Shown: positions 8,561-19,000 of the stretch, one piece after another
Position numbering within the stretch: position 1 is the first letter of the stretch
Layout: each line of letters opens with the position of its first letter
Assembly (NCBI RefSeq): GCF_014284195.1
Contig: NZ_JACOGC010000001.1
Span: 744,001 to 808,000 of the forward strand
Direction: 5' to 3'
DNA length: 64,000 nt
From: Cognatundibacterium griseum
GTDB lineage: Bacteria; Pseudomonadota; Gammaproteobacteria; Burkholderiales; Burkholderiaceae_D
Made by a program: the position numbers and the translations under genes
Notes under the pieces: generated by a model
Databases searched by the model: none
What the model was told of the DNA's origin: nothing
Seen by the model: the letters and a program-made list of their open reading frames with translations, nothing else

Positions 8561-9757
8561 ATGACTAAACAACTTCAAGACGCATACATCGTCTCTGCTA
8601 CCCGTACCCCGATCGGTAAATCTGGCCGCGGTATGTTCCGTAACACCCGTCCGGACGATCTGCTGGTGCGCGTATTGCAATCGGCAATGGCACAAGTACC
8701 GAACCTGGATCCGAAACTGGTGGAAGACGCGATCGTCGGCTGCTCTTTCCCGGAAGGTGCGCAAGGTTTGAATCTGGCACGGATGGGCGTATTGCTGGCT
8801 GGCTTGCCGAATACCATCGGTGGCGTGACCATCAACCGTTACTGCGCTTCCGGCATTACCGCGGTAGCGATGGCGGCTGACCGTATCCGTGTCGGCCAGG
8901 CTGACGTGATGATCGCGGCGGGTGTTGAATCGATGTCCATGGTACCGATGATGGGCAATAATCCATCAATGAACATGGCGATTCTGAAAGATGAAAATGT
9001 CGGCATGGCATACGGCATGGGTCTGACCGCAGAAAAAGTCGCACAGCAATGGAAAGTATCGCGTGAAGCGCAGGATGCATTTGCACTGCAGTCTCACCAG
9101 CGCGCTATCGCTGCTCAGAACGCTGGTTACTTCGATGCAGAGACAACTTCTGTCGACATCATCGACCGTGTACCGAATCTGGCAACCGGCGAAATCGAAC
9201 TGAAAACCCGTACTGTGACACGCGATGAAGGCGCACGTCCTGACACATCGCTGGAAGGTCTGGCCAAACTGAAACCGGTATTCGCTGCCAAAGGCAGCGT
9301 TACTGCCGGTAACAGCTCGCAGACTTCCGACGGCGCAGGCGCTTTGCTGATCGTGAGCGAAAAAATCCTGAAGCAGTTCAACCTGACGCCGCTGGCACGT
9401 TTCGCGTCTTTCGCAGTACGTGGCGTACCACCGGAAATCATGGGTATCGGCCCGAAAGAAGCGATCCCGGCTGCTTGCCGTGCCGCTGGCATCACGCAAG
9501 ACCAGATCGACTGGTTCGAGCTGAATGAGGCATTTGCTGCGCAATCGCTGGCAGTGGTTCAGGATCTGGGTCTCGATCCAGCCAAAGTGAACCCGATGGG
9601 CGGTGCGATTGCGCTAGGCCATCCACTGGGAGCAACCGGTGCGATCCGTTCTGCAACCACGATCCACGCACTGCACCGTAACAACCTGAAATACGGTATG
9701 GTCACGATGTGTGTTGGTACCGGTATGGGTGCAGCAGGTATCTTCGAACGCTGCTGA
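8561..9757 (+). CDS. fadA: Acetyl-CoA acyltransferase (3-ketoacyl-CoA thiolase)
   Basis: This 398-residue thiolase cleaves 3-ketoacyl-CoA to acetyl-CoA and a shortened acyl-CoA, the last step of beta-oxidation. The acyl-accepting Cys is C95 in NRYCASGIT. The other active-site blocks are ALGHPLGATG (His) and MCVGTGMGAAG (second Cys) near the C-terminus. The N-terminal AYIVSATRTPIGK is standard. A ribosome site CGGAG precedes the ATG. The gene is followed by a clear terminator at 9795, so it ends the main beta-oxidation transcript. Confidence 0.94.
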   Translation: MTKQLQDAYIVSATRTPIGKSGRGMFRNTRPDDLLVRVLQSAMAQVPNLDPKLVEDAIVGCSFPEGAQGLNLARMGVLLAGLPNTIGGVTINRYCASGITAVAMAADRIRVGQADVMIAAGVESMSMVPMMGNNPSMNMAILKDENVGMAYGMGLTAEKVAQQWKVSREAQDAFALQSHQRAIAAQNAGYFDAETTSVDIIDRVPNLATGEIELKTRTVTRDEGARPDTSLEGLAKLKPVFAAKGSVTAGNSSQTSDGAGALLIVSEKILKQFNLTPLARFASFAVRGVPPEIMGIGPKEAIPAACRAAGITQDQIDWFELNEAFAAQSLAVVQDLGLDPAKVNPMGGAIALGHPLGATGAIRSATTIHALHRNNLKYGMVTMCVGTGMGAAGIFERC

Positions 9758-9794
9758 TTATCAGGTTCAACCGATATTTGCAGGTATCCGGTAA

Positions 9795-9827
9795 AACCGC
9801 ACAAATCTGATTTGTGCGGTTTTTTTT
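9795..9827 (+). terminator. Rho-independent terminator after fadA
   Basis: AACCGCACAAA and TTTGTGCGGTT pair around a 5-nt loop (TCTGA), and a run of T residues follows (to 9827). The ribosome site of the next gene begins directly after it. Confidence 0.88.
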
Positions 9828-9837
9828 AGGAGGCGAG

Positions 9838-10716
9838 ATGGAGACCATACAGATTCTGACGACAGATCAGAAAATACTGACCGCTAAACGATATACCCCT
9901 GCAACAGCGGCAACCGCCGTAGTGCTGATTCCGGCAGCAATGGGTGTCAAGCAGCAATTCTATGCCCCGTTTGCGCAATTCCTGTGCGAGCACGGCATGG
10001 CGGTGCTGAGTTTCGATTACCGTGGCATGGGTGAGTCGCTGCCTGCTGAATATCAGAAATCCCTGCGCGGATTTAACGCCACACTGAACGACTGGGCCGA
10101 GCTCGACTATAACGCTGCCTTACTGGCTGCACGAGCCTGGCAGCCAGACGTGCCTCTGCTAGTGATCGGTCATTCGCTGGGTGGCCAGCTGGCAGGCCTG
10201 ACGCCGGACAATCACCTGATCGATGGTTTGCTGACAGTCGGCTGCGGCACTGGCTACTGGCGTTATAACGCGCCGCAACTCAAGCGTCACGTCTGGCTGT
10301 TGTGGTATTTTCTGGTACCGTTTTACACATCGGTTTGCGGCTATTTCCCCGGCAAGAAACTGCGCAAGGTCGGTAACCTGCCGAAGGGCGTGATTTATCA
10401 GTGGGCGCGCTGGTGTCGCGATCACCGGTATTTTGTCGATCAGTCAGGTCAGGCGATGCAGACTTATCATCACCAGATGCGCGCTCCGGTGCTGTGCATG
10501 AGCTTCACCGACGACGAGATGATGGGGCGGAAAAATATCGACAGCCTGCATGATTATTTCCGTCATGCGCCGGTCGAGCGCCGTTATATCCGGCCGCAGG
10601 ATGTCAATGCAAAAAGGATAGGACATTTCGGATTTTTCCGTACCGAGTTCCGCGACAGCCTTTGGCAACAGGCTTTACAATGGCTGTCTGCCACTTCAGC
10701 TCAACCTTCAATTTAA
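9838..10716 (+). CDS. Alpha/beta hydrolase
   Basis: This is a 292-residue hydrolase. I chose ATG 9838 because AGGAGG lies 4 nt upstream at 9828-9833; an in-frame GTG at 9814 falls inside the terminator stem and is rejected. The nucleophile elbow is VIGHSLGGQL (Ser near residue 106), and DYRGMGES is a typical early loop. A late Asp (SFTDDEM) and His (RIGHFGFF) can complete the triad. It sits between the thiolase and an enoyl-CoA hydratase, so it may act on an ester or thioester in lipid metabolism. That is inferred from context and the substrate is unknown. Confidence 0.82.
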   Translation: METIQILTTDQKILTAKRYTPATAATAVVLIPAAMGVKQQFYAPFAQFLCEHGMAVLSFDYRGMGESLPAEYQKSLRGFNATLNDWAELDYNAALLAARAWQPDVPLLVIGHSLGGQLAGLTPDNHLIDGLLTVGCGTGYWRYNAPQLKRHVWLLWYFLVPFYTSVCGYFPGKKLRKVGNLPKGVIYQWARWCRDHRYFVDQSGQAMQTYHHQMRAPVLCMSFTDDEMMGRKNIDSLHDYFRHAPVERRYIRPQDVNAKRIGHFGFFRTEFRDSLWQQALQWLSATSAQPSI

Positions 10717-10733
10717 AATAAGAGAAACACACG

Positions 10734-11510
10734 ATGGATATCCTGACTCACAAAGAAAACGGCATTCTGACGATCAGCTTCAATCGTCCGGAAAAGAAAA
10801 ACGCCATTACCCAGGCGATGTATCAGGCGATGGCTGACGCCTTGCGTGCCGCGCAAAGCGACACAGCCGTGCGCGCCATCCTGCTGACTGGCAAACCAGA
10901 AATCTTTACAGCGGGTAACGACCTGGAGGATTTCATGAAAAATGCAGGTGGGCTGGCGAAACCTGAGTCAGTTCCTCCGGTGTACCAGTTCATGCAGGCC
11001 TTGAATGAAGCGGAAAAACCGGTGATTGCGGCTGTGTCTGGTGCCGCCGTCGGCATCGGCACGACCCTGCTGATGCACTGTGATCTGATTTATCTGGCAG
11101 ATAATGCCAGATTGTCGATGCCGTTCACGCAACTGGGGTTGTGTCCGGAATTCGCTTCCAGCATGGTATTCCAGCAAATCGTGGGCTATCAGCGCGCCGC
11201 CGAAAAACTGATGCTGGGAGAGGCATTCAGCGCGCAGGAAGCGTTTGAAATGGGTTTCGTCAATAAAGTTCTGCCGCTTGATGACCTGCTGCCTTATGCT
11301 CAACAGGTTGCCGCTAAGCTGGCTGCTTTGCCCGCCGCTTCTATCCGCGTCACCAAGCGTCTGATGAAAGCCAGCCAGCCTGCAGCTGTCAGCGAAAAAA
11401 TGCGCGAAGAAAATCAGCATTTCTCGGCAATGCTGAATGCCCCTGAAGCCAAGGAAGCATTCATGGCATTTTTCCAGAAACGCAAACCGGATTTCAGTCA
11501 GTTCCATTGA
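10734..11510 (+). CDS. Enoyl-CoA hydratase/isomerase family protein
   Basis: This is a 258-residue single-domain crotonase fold protein. Conserved blocks are ISFNRPEKKNAIT (N-terminus), ETAGNDLEDF-like FTAGNDLEDF (substrate pocket near residue 62) and AVSGAAVGIGTTLLMHCDL (oxyanion hole near residues 97-115). The usual hydratase catalytic Glu pair is not obvious, and the SMPFTQLGLCPEFASS block is like that of delta3-delta2-enoyl-CoA isomerases, so a role in unsaturated fatty-acid breakdown is plausible. It lies 17 bp after the hydrolase on the same strand and continues the beta-oxidation theme. Confidence 0.86.
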   Translation: MDILTHKENGILTISFNRPEKKNAITQAMYQAMADALRAAQSDTAVRAILLTGKPEIFTAGNDLEDFMKNAGGLAKPESVPPVYQFMQALNEAEKPVIAAVSGAAVGIGTTLLMHCDLIYLADNARLSMPFTQLGLCPEFASSMVFQQIVGYQRAAEKLMLGEAFSAQEAFEMGFVNKVLPLDDLLPYAQQVAAKLAALPAASIRVTKRLMKASQPAAVSEKMREENQHFSAMLNAPEAKEAFMAFFQKRKPDFSQFH

Positions 11511-11531
11511 GGCAGACAGAGCAGAAGATCA

Positions 11532-11566
11532 CCGGAATTCCTGATTATTGATGCAATGAATTCCGG
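11532..11566. other. Inverted repeat after the enoyl-CoA hydratase gene
   Basis: CCGGAATTC and GAATTCCGG form a perfect 9-bp stem around a 17-nt loop, 21 nt after the stop codon. The following AAATTCTTG is not a clean T-run, so it is at best a weak transcription stop. Confidence 0.4.
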
Positions 11567-11639
11567 AAATTCTTGCTTGTCCCGGTACGAATTCAGATGC
11601 TGTCCGCTGCCGTGCGGCGGCATCCAGTAAGGAGTCAGG

Positions 11640-12074
11640 ATGATGACAAAACCGGTACTCGCAACATCTGCGGACAGTGGGACAGATTCTCCTTCCCGGC
11701 TGATCGATGCAAAAATCAGGAAGCTGGATGACTGGCGCGGGGAGATGCTGGCGCAGCTGCGGGACATCATCAGGCTGGCTGACCCTGGCGTGCTGGAAGA
11801 ATGGAAGTGGCGAGGCGTACCGGTATGGTCGCACGCAGGCATCATCTGTACCGGTGAAACTTACATGCATGTCGTGAAAATGACCTTTGCCAAACGCGCT
11901 GCGCTGGAGGACCCTGCCAGCCTGTTTAATGCCAGTCTGGAAGGAAATACCAGGCGTGCCATTGATTTCCATGAAGGCGACACGATTAACAGCGACGCGC
12001 TGCAACAACTGATTCGCGCGGCGGTGGCGCTGAATCTGAGTGCAAAAGCAAAGAAACCGGCAGCGCAGCGATGA
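11640..12074 (+). CDS. DUF1801 family protein
   Basis: This is a small 144-residue soluble protein. The central part (LDDWRGEMLAQLRDII, then WKWRGVPVWSHAGIIC, then YMHVVKMTFAKRAAL) follows the DUF1801 (YdhG/YjbR-like) pattern: a helix, a W-rich strand and a small hydrophobic core. The tail is Lys/Ala rich (KAKKPAAQR). ATG 11640 or 11643 can both serve; AAGGAG lies just upstream. Members are found near stress and metal genes, but no activity is established to my knowledge. It may be a single-gene transcript. Confidence 0.75.
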   Translation: MMTKPVLATSADSGTDSPSRLIDAKIRKLDDWRGEMLAQLRDIIRLADPGVLEEWKWRGVPVWSHAGIICTGETYMHVVKMTFAKRAALEDPASLFNASLEGNTRRAIDFHEGDTINSDALQQLIRAAVALNLSAKAKKPAAQR

Positions 12075-12147
12075 GATGCCAGTCAGTTTGTGCGGCATGA
12101 TCCCGGTTGGGGTAATGTTGGCCGCATTCCGCAGTAAAGGAACTTGA

Positions 12148-12321
12148 ATGAAGATTCAGGGAAAACTCCCCAAACCCCGTAATCCGCTTGCGCTCGCCGC
12201 CCGGCAGCGTCAGGCGGGGGAACACGGTGGCCATCAGCCGCAGCGTGCTGAGCGCAGGAAATACAAAATGCGCTTGCAGAAACTGCTGTCCGGACGGCTC
12301 AAAGAGGGTGATGAGTCCTGA
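12148..12321 (+). CDS. Short conserved-type hypothetical protein, 57 residues
   Basis: ATG at 12148 follows AAAGGAACTTGA, giving a ribosome site 7-8 nt upstream. The product is very basic: MKIQGKLPKPRNPLAL at the start, then RQRQAGEHG, and RAERRKYKMRLQK near the end. The PKPRNPLALAAR pattern followed by a basic region recalls a family of short uncharacterised betaproteobacterial proteins. The stop is 14 bp from the convergent MFS gene. The function is unknown; nucleic-acid binding would suit the charge but is only a guess. Confidence 0.62.
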   Translation: MKIQGKLPKPRNPLALAARQRQAGEHGGHQPQRAERRKYKMRLQKLLSGRLKEGDES

Positions 12322-12335
12322 GTGTCTGCACCATC

Positions 12336-13520
12336 TCAGGAACGGCTAATCAGACCATAGCCTGAGGACAACAGCAGTGCCAGTAAGCTCAGCCCCGCAA
12401 ACACGGCACCTGTATAAAAAGTAAAAGCAGCGCCAAATTCCTGCCACAGCAGACCGGCGATCACGCTGGCGAGTAACAAGCCCACACCGCTGGCCAGATT
12501 AAAAAATCCAAATGCCGTTCCCCGCAAATCAGCTGGCGCGCTGGCTGCAACCATGCTGGCAAGCAGTCCCTGCGTCATGCCCATATGAACGCCCCACAAG
12601 GCAATGCCACCCAGCAGACCGGCCCATTGCGTGCTGTAGCCCAGCATCAGGTCAGAAGCGATCAGGACTGCGAGTCCGGCAGCCAGTAATTTCTGATGCG
12701 AGATACGATCGGACAGTTTTCCAAACGGATAAGCCGATGCGGAATAAACCAGATTCATGGCGACCATCACCAGCGGCACCAGCGCAACCGGAATCGCCAG
12801 TTGCTGCGCGCGCAGTACCAGAAAGGCTTCACTGAAGCGTGCCAGCGTGAAGATGCTGCCCATGATCACTACCCACCAGTAGCTGCGTCCCATGCGCCGC
12901 AGATTGTGCAGGCTGACCGGATTACCCGGGTTCCGGATGGCGACCGTTGCCGGTTCGTGAACGCCGAAAAAGAGCAACAGCATGGCGGCCAGACCGGGGA
13001 TCACGGCCAGCCAGAATATCTGCCGGAAATCATTCGCCCACAGCAGCATCAGACCGCTTGCCAGCAACGGGCCGGCAACCGCCCCAATAGTGTCGAGCGA
13101 TTGCCGCAAACCGAACGCCTCACCGCGTATGGATGGCGGTGTGATGTCGGCGATCAGGGCATCGCGCGGTGCGCCACGAATACCTTTGCCGACACGGTCC
13201 ATCAGACGGGCAGTCAGGAGCATGCCCATACCCTGGGAGATGGCAAACAGCGGCTTGGTGAATGCACTCATGCCATAACCGAACACCGCAAGGGCTTTGC
13301 GTTTGCCCAGCCTGTCGCTGAGTGCGCCGGAAAATACTTTGACCAGCAAGGTCGTGGATTCTGCGATACCGTCGATCAGGCCAACGGCAAAGACGCTGAT
13401 GCCCAGTGTCCCGACCATGAACATCGGCAACAGGCTGTGAATCATTTCAGACGAAATGTCCATCAGCATGCTGACAAATCCGAGAACCCAGATGCTTTTT
13501 GGGAGGCTTGCTTTACTCAT
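12336..13520 (-). CDS. Major facilitator superfamily transporter
   Basis: The protein is 394 residues with about 12 hydrophobic helices. I chose the ATG at 13520 (MSKASLPK) because GGAG lies 6 nt upstream; the frame extends to 13595 without a good start signal. The loop motif LSDRLGKRKALAVFGYG is the MFS signature between helices 2 and 3, and DRVGKGIRGAPRDALIAD marks the subgroup also seen in NreB-like and other exporters. The substrate is unknown. It lies 46 bp downstream of the thiamine-diphosphate enzyme gene on the same strand and probably shares its transcript. Confidence 0.85.
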   Translation of the reverse strand: MSKASLPKSIWVLGFVSMLMDISSEMIHSLLPMFMVGTLGISVFAVGLIDGIAESTTLLVKVFSGALSDRLGKRKALAVFGYGMSAFTKPLFAISQGMGMLLTARLMDRVGKGIRGAPRDALIADITPPSIRGEAFGLRQSLDTIGAVAGPLLASGLMLLWANDFRQIFWLAVIPGLAAMLLLFFGVHEPATVAIRNPGNPVSLHNLRRMGRSYWWVVIMGSIFTLARFSEAFLVLRAQQLAIPVALVPLVMVAMNLVYSASAYPFGKLSDRISHQKLLAAGLAVLIASDLMLGYSTQWAGLLGGIALWGVHMGMTQGLLASMVAASAPADLRGTAFGFFNLASGVGLLLASVIAGLLWQEFGAAFTFYTGAVFAGLSLLALLLSSGYGLISRS

Positions 13521-13566
13521 GCTGCTCCATTTAAATACTGTCCGGCTGCGCTCAGGCTGAGTGCAA

Positions 13567-15279
13567 TCAAGTGCCGCTGATCTCCTTGCCGGCATCCAGC
13601 GCCGCCTGACGCAGCGTGTTCAGTGTCGCTCCGGGCGTGATCAGGTTTCCATCGTAACGCAATTCAATCAATGCAGGCAGTTGTTGTGTCTTGGTGTGTT
13701 CGATCGCACGTTGCAGGGCAGGAGCGAAATCCGCGGTGTGCTCCACCGTTTCACCGTGCGCCCCGAAGGCGCGGGCGAGGGCGGCAAAGTCCGGATTTTG
13801 CAATACTGTGCCGGACACCCGCTGAGGAAAGGTTTTTTCCTGATGCATGCGGATGGTGCCGTACATGCCGTTGTTGAATACGATGATGATGACGCCCGCT
13901 TTGTACTGCACAGCGGTGGCGAGTTCTTGTCCATTCATGAGATATTCACCGTCACCGGCAAAGGTGATGACCGTGCGTTCCGGGGCAATCAGTTTGGCCG
14001 CCACGCCTGACGGGACGCTGTAACCCATGGCACCCGAGGTCGGCGCCAGCTGGGTGCGGAAGCCGCCATAGCGGAAATAGCGGTGTGCCCAGGTGGCGTA
14101 ATTACCGGCGCCATTGGTGATGATGGTATCTGCCGGTGTTTGCTGCATGACGTCCTGCACGACCTGCCATAAATTCAGCGGGGCATTTTCTTTTGCAAAA
14201 ATCGCCGGCTCCTGTTGCCATGTTTGTAGCTCAGCTCTTGCTTCGCTGACTTGATTCTGCCATGTTGTGTCTGCATCGAATGCCGCCATGTCTGCCAGCG
14301 CCTGTGTTATTTCTTTCATGCCGCTGTTGATCATCAGATCGGCCTGATAGACACGGCCAAGCTCGCCTGCATCGCTGTGAATGTGAATCAGTTTTTGTTT
14401 GGGCAGCGGTGCTTCCAGCAGCGTATAGCCACCGGTCGTCATCTCGCCAAGGCGCGGACCGATGGCGACAACCAGATCGGCATTCTGAATGCGTTGCGCC
14501 AGTTTGGGGTTGATGCCGATGCCGACATCGCCAATGTAATTCGGATGCGCATTGTCGATCAGATCCTGAAAGCGGAAGGTGCAGGCCAGCGGAATATGGT
14601 GGCGCTCTGCAAAATCGGCGATGCGTTTGCAGGCATGGCTGTCCCAGCCGCTGCCACCGAGCAGGAAAACCGGACGTGTCGCCGCTGACAACATCGCACG
14701 CAGCTGCGTGATCTGGGCGGGCGAGGGGGCAGCCTGTACCGGTGTGTAGCGGCGGGTGTCTGCGACGGCAGCCTGCTGCACCAGCATATCTTCCGGTAAT
14801 GCCAGCACGACCGGACCCGGGCGGCCGCTGGTGGCGACCTGAAAAGCATGGGCGATGTATTCCGGTATCCGGTCGGCACGGTCGATCTGCGCCACCCATT
14901 TCGCCATCTGCCCAAACATGCGGCGATAATCGATTTCCTGAAAAGCCTCCCGCTCCACAAAATCATTGCCGACCTGTCCGATGAACAGAATCATCGGCGT
15001 CGAATCCTGATGAGCCGTATGCACGCCGATGGATGCGTTGGTCGCACCAGGGCCGCGGGTTACAAAGCAGATGCCCGGCTGGCCGGTCATTTTCCCATAG
15101 GCGTCGGCCATGAATGCTGCCCCGCCTTCCTGGCGGTTGATAATGAAACGGATGCTGCTGTCATGCAGCGCATCCAGTACCGCCAGATAGCTTTCGCCTG
15201 GAACACCGAAAATGGTATCGACGCCATGAACTTCCAAAGCATCCACAATCAATTGACCACCGGAACGTGACTTCAGCAT
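13567..15279 (-). CDS. Thiamine-diphosphate-dependent acetolactate synthase-like enzyme
   Basis: This is a 570-residue enzyme. The ATG at 15279 (MLKSRSGGQLIVDALEVHG) is the family-typical start, although the frame is open 51 codons further. The order is a pyrimidine-binding domain (GVPGESYLAVLDAL, then NRQEGGAAFMADAYGKMTG with the catalytic Glu), a central domain and a PP-binding domain (GDGEYLMNGQELATA...NNGMYGTI, which binds Mg-ThDP). No small regulatory subunit gene (ilvN) is adjacent, so this is more likely a catabolic or oxidase/decarboxylase-type paralogue than the biosynthetic synthase. The substrate is uncertain. It is divergent from rnpB. Confidence 0.85.
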   Translation of the reverse strand: MLKSRSGGQLIVDALEVHGVDTIFGVPGESYLAVLDALHDSSIRFIINRQEGGAAFMADAYGKMTGQPGICFVTRGPGATNASIGVHTAHQDSTPMILFIGQVGNDFVEREAFQEIDYRRMFGQMAKWVAQIDRADRIPEYIAHAFQVATSGRPGPVVLALPEDMLVQQAAVADTRRYTPVQAAPSPAQITQLRAMLSAATRPVFLLGGSGWDSHACKRIADFAERHHIPLACTFRFQDLIDNAHPNYIGDVGIGINPKLAQRIQNADLVVAIGPRLGEMTTGGYTLLEAPLPKQKLIHIHSDAGELGRVYQADLMINSGMKEITQALADMAAFDADTTWQNQVSEARAELQTWQQEPAIFAKENAPLNLWQVVQDVMQQTPADTIITNGAGNYATWAHRYFRYGGFRTQLAPTSGAMGYSVPSGVAAKLIAPERTVITFAGDGEYLMNGQELATAVQYKAGVIIIVFNNGMYGTIRMHQEKTFPQRVSGTVLQNPDFAALARAFGAHGETVEHTADFAPALQRAIEHTKTQQLPALIELRYDGNLITPGATLNTLRQAALDAGKEISGT

Positions 15280-15389
15280 GATAGGTAAACCGGAAAAAAA
15301 GAAAATCAGTACGCTACCAGAAAGCTTGCCGAATTTGCAGCGCTTCTGCAGAGAATCAGCGGAAACTGTGGCGACTAGGGTAAAATGAT

Positions 15390-15765
15390 GCCTGAAGCAG
15401 GCCAGACAATCGCTGGTTGCTGTGTTTTGCACAGTGACGGGAGGAAGGTCCGGACTCCACAGAGCAGGGTGACGGCTAACGGCCGTACGCTGAAAGCCGC
15501 AAGGTATAAGGCGAGGAATAGGGCCACAGAGACGAGTCTTTGGGGAGTAGCGGGCGCAAGCCTGTGCTAAACCACAAAGGGTGAAACGCGGTAACCTCCA
15601 CCCGGAGCAATTTCAAATAGGCACGCGTTGAGGTGGCTCGCGGAGCGTGCGGGTAGAAAGCTTGAGCGACGGAGCAATCCGTCGCCTAGAGGAATGATTG
15701 TCATAGCGGGCTGCAGCAATGCAGCGTGCCGTAACAGAATCCGGCCTACCGGCCTGCTTTATTTT
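15390..15765 (+). ncRNA. rnpB: RNase P RNA, bacterial type A
   Basis: This is the catalytic RNA that matures the 5' ends of tRNAs. Helix P1 pairs AAGCAGGCC (15395-15403) with GGCCTGCTT (15751-15759). The conserved core block GAGGAAGGTCCGGACTCC is at 15441-15458. The 3' core AGAGGAATGATTGTCA is at 15688-15703. CCAGACAATCGCTGG follows the 5' end. A TAAAAT hexamer at 15381-15386 may be the -10 box. The T-rich run from 15758 may end transcription. The exact ends are uncertain by several bases. Confidence 0.95.
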
Positions 15766-16017
15766 TTCCGTTTTCCTCATACTGCCGGCAATTCTTACTA
15801 TTACCAGCGCTGAATTGCGAAAAACGTGCTGCTGCATACTCGCGCCGTTGTTTTCGCATCATTTCCATTTTCCCGTTTTTTATCTTTCGCATGCTAAACT
15901 GAGCCGCGCAGAGCGTGGTGGCGGAGGTAATGGCGGCTGAAACATCAGTCATCCTGACTCGTGCGAATCTATAAATCAATTCCCTTACCTCGGTCAGATT
16001 GAGAAAATTCCGGATAC

Positions 16018-19000
16018 ATGGAAATTCAGGGCTCAAAAAAACAAAGAAAGGTGCCGCTGGCTGTATTTGCAGGTGGCATTGCCCTGATCGTGCTGATCAT
16101 TATTGGGCAGACATGGTGGGCGGCGCTGGAAGACCGCCACCAGACCTTATCTGAAGCACAGCGTCACAGCTATTTCACGGTACGTATTCTGGAAGAGCAG
16201 GCCAGTCATGAACTCGCCGAAGCCGTTCAGGTCATCACCGAGCTGGAAAATATGCTGAGAGAGACGACGGACATCTCTCGATTACAAAAACAAAATTTCA
16301 ACGACATACTGGCAGAGCAGCGCCAGGACTCCTCATATCTTTGCAGTATGACGGTGTTCAGTCCGGACGGGACTTTGCTGTTTTCCAGTCATACCCGTTA
16401 TCAGGACAAACAGCCGCTGCCAGAATATCTCAGGAAACTGCTTGCACGACCGGCGCAGAAACAGATGGTGACCGGACCTGTCATCTGGACGCCCGATAAT
16501 AAAGGCATTCTGCCAGTCGCAAAAAATATTTATGATGCGCAAGGACAGCTGCTGGCGCTGATTGAGGCCGATATCAGCCTGAGTTATTTTCAGGAATTTT
16601 ATGAGATGGTTGCACGCGGCAGTGCCGCCGTCATTTCCCTGCACGATCAGTCAGGAAATCTGCTGACCAGTTCTCCTTTCGATCAGGCATTGATCCAGCA
16701 TTTTGTGCCTTCAGCTCCCTTGCTGCCCGCACTGACTGCGGCTGCCAGAGAAGGTGCTTTGTATGCACCGGGATTGTTCAGTGAAACGGGGGAATTTCAG
16801 TACACATACCGGAAGATTACCGGCTTTCCGCTGACGCTGATGTATGCCAGAAGCACGGCGACTATTTTGTCGGACTGGAGTACCAGATTAAAGTACAAGC
16901 TGATGTTTTCTGCCGTGACTGCGTTGTTCATCCTGGTCCTGACGATGCTGCTGCTCTGGCAGATACGACGTCTGCAGATATCCCAGCAACAGGTTAAAGC
17001 CAGTGAAAAGCGCTACAGACTGATTTTTACCGGTGCTCAGGATCCGATCTTTCTGGTGAACCGCCAATGGCGTTATGTGGACTGTAACCGCGCAGCGCTG
17101 GCTTTGCTGAATGTGCAGGAGTTAAGTGACGTGATCGGACATTCGGTGATGGAATTTATCACTTCACAGCAGCAGTTTTCTGATTTTCACATCAGCAGCG
17201 AACAGCAGATGACGACCTTGATGAACAACATCATGGAAGGCGGTGTGCAACGTTCAGAATGGGTAACGGTAAGAGATGGCCAGCCTTTTTACAGCGAAAT
17301 TTCCTTGAGCCGGGTCGAGTTGAATGGCGAGATGCTGTTGTTTTGCGTCGCACGCGACATTAATGGCCAGAAATATTCAGAGCGTTTGCTGGAAGGGCAG
17401 AACCGTTTGCTGCAATTGATTGGTGCGAATGAGGAACCGGTATATATCCTGAATGCGATCTGCGATTTTGTGGAGGAGCTGCGTCCAGGGTGGCGGGTCG
17501 GGATTCAGCTGCTGGATGACGATCAGAGAATTTTTGTGCAGTCTGTCGGCCGCCATTTCCCGGAAATCCTGACGCAGCAGATGACAGGCGCGCCGGTATC
17601 TCACGGCAGCGGTCTGTGGAGCGAAGCGATCCTGCAGGCGTGCCCTGTGCAGGCTGAATCATTGCAGCAGGCTGCCTGCATGCAGTTTGTGAATGGATTG
17701 GAGCAGCTGACTCAATACAGTTCCGGCAGCGCCTGGCCGCTGATGGATAAACATGGGCAGGTCTTGGGTAGTTTTACCGTACTGCTGCCGTCCGGGTTGT
17801 CGCTGAGTATGGATGATCAGCGGCTGGTCGGTGCCATGATTGAACTGGCAGGCATTGCGATCGAAGGCCGCCGTTCAGAGAAAAAAATTCTCCAGCTGGC
17901 GCATTACGATGAACTGACCGGTTTGCCAAACCGTTTTCTGTATAACCAGCATCTGGCGAAAGCCTTGCTGCTGGCCGAACGTAACAGCCGTTGCCTGGCG
18001 GTGTTATTTCTGGATCTCGACCGGTTTAAAAACATTAACGATACCTTTGGTCATGATGAAGGGGATAAGGTCTTGCGCCGTGTTGCGCAGCGTTTCCGTC
18101 ATACCTTGCGTGAATCAGATATTGTTGCCAGGGTTGGCGGCGACGAATTCATCCTGCTGGTCGATCAGTTCAATGAACCGCGTGATCTGGGGGATATCGC
18201 TGGAAAATTGCTCTACGAGGCCGCGCAGCCTTTTGAAATCGGCGGCCAGGAATATCAGCTCAGCGCAAGTATCGGCATCGCGACCTTTCCCAATGATGGA
18301 CGCGACGCACAGACATTGCTGAAGAATGCAGATATCGCCATGTACCGGGCTAAAAACAAGGGAAAAGACAATTACCAGTTTTATGCCTCGGAAATGAATA
18401 TCCACACCATCGAGCGCCTTGCCTTTGAAGCCCGTTTGCGTAAAGCACTTGAACGACGCGAATTTATCGTTTATTACCAGCCTAAAATTTCCCTGACAAC
18501 CGGAAAGATTGTGGGGGCAGAGGCATTGGTCCGGTGGAATCATCCAGAGCAGGGAATTCTGTATCCGAATGATTTCATCATGCTGGCAGAAGAGGCCGGC
18601 CTGATCGGGCGCATGGGCATGCTGGTGCTGGACATCGCCTGTAAGGATATCCTGAGCTTCCGCCAGATGGATGGACAGTTTGGACGGATTGCAATTAACT
18701 TGTCCGGCTCCCAGTTTAACGATCATCAGCTGCTGGAAGAGATCCGGAGTGTGATTGATTTCTGGCGCGTACCGCCAAGTGCGATTGAATTTGAAATTAC
18801 CGAAAGCATGGTGATGCATAACCGTGAACAGGCAATGGTATTGATGGATGGCTTCAAGGATGCCGGCTTCAGCCTGTCGATTGATGATTTCGGAACAGGC
18901 TATTCCTCGTTGGCCTACCTGAAACGCTTTCCGGTGGACAGTGTCAAAATTGACCGGTCTTTTATTAAAGACATTCCTGCTGATCCGAATGATACGGCGA

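Noticed and set aside
9814..9837. Upstream GTG start for the alpha/beta hydrolase
   Set aside because: The GTG lies inside the terminator stem, while ATG 9838 has a strong AGGAGG just before it.
12696..13580. Plus-strand frame of 294 residues opposite the MFS gene
   Set aside because: It is a Gln/His/Arg-rich shadow frame; the minus strand encodes a clear membrane transporter.
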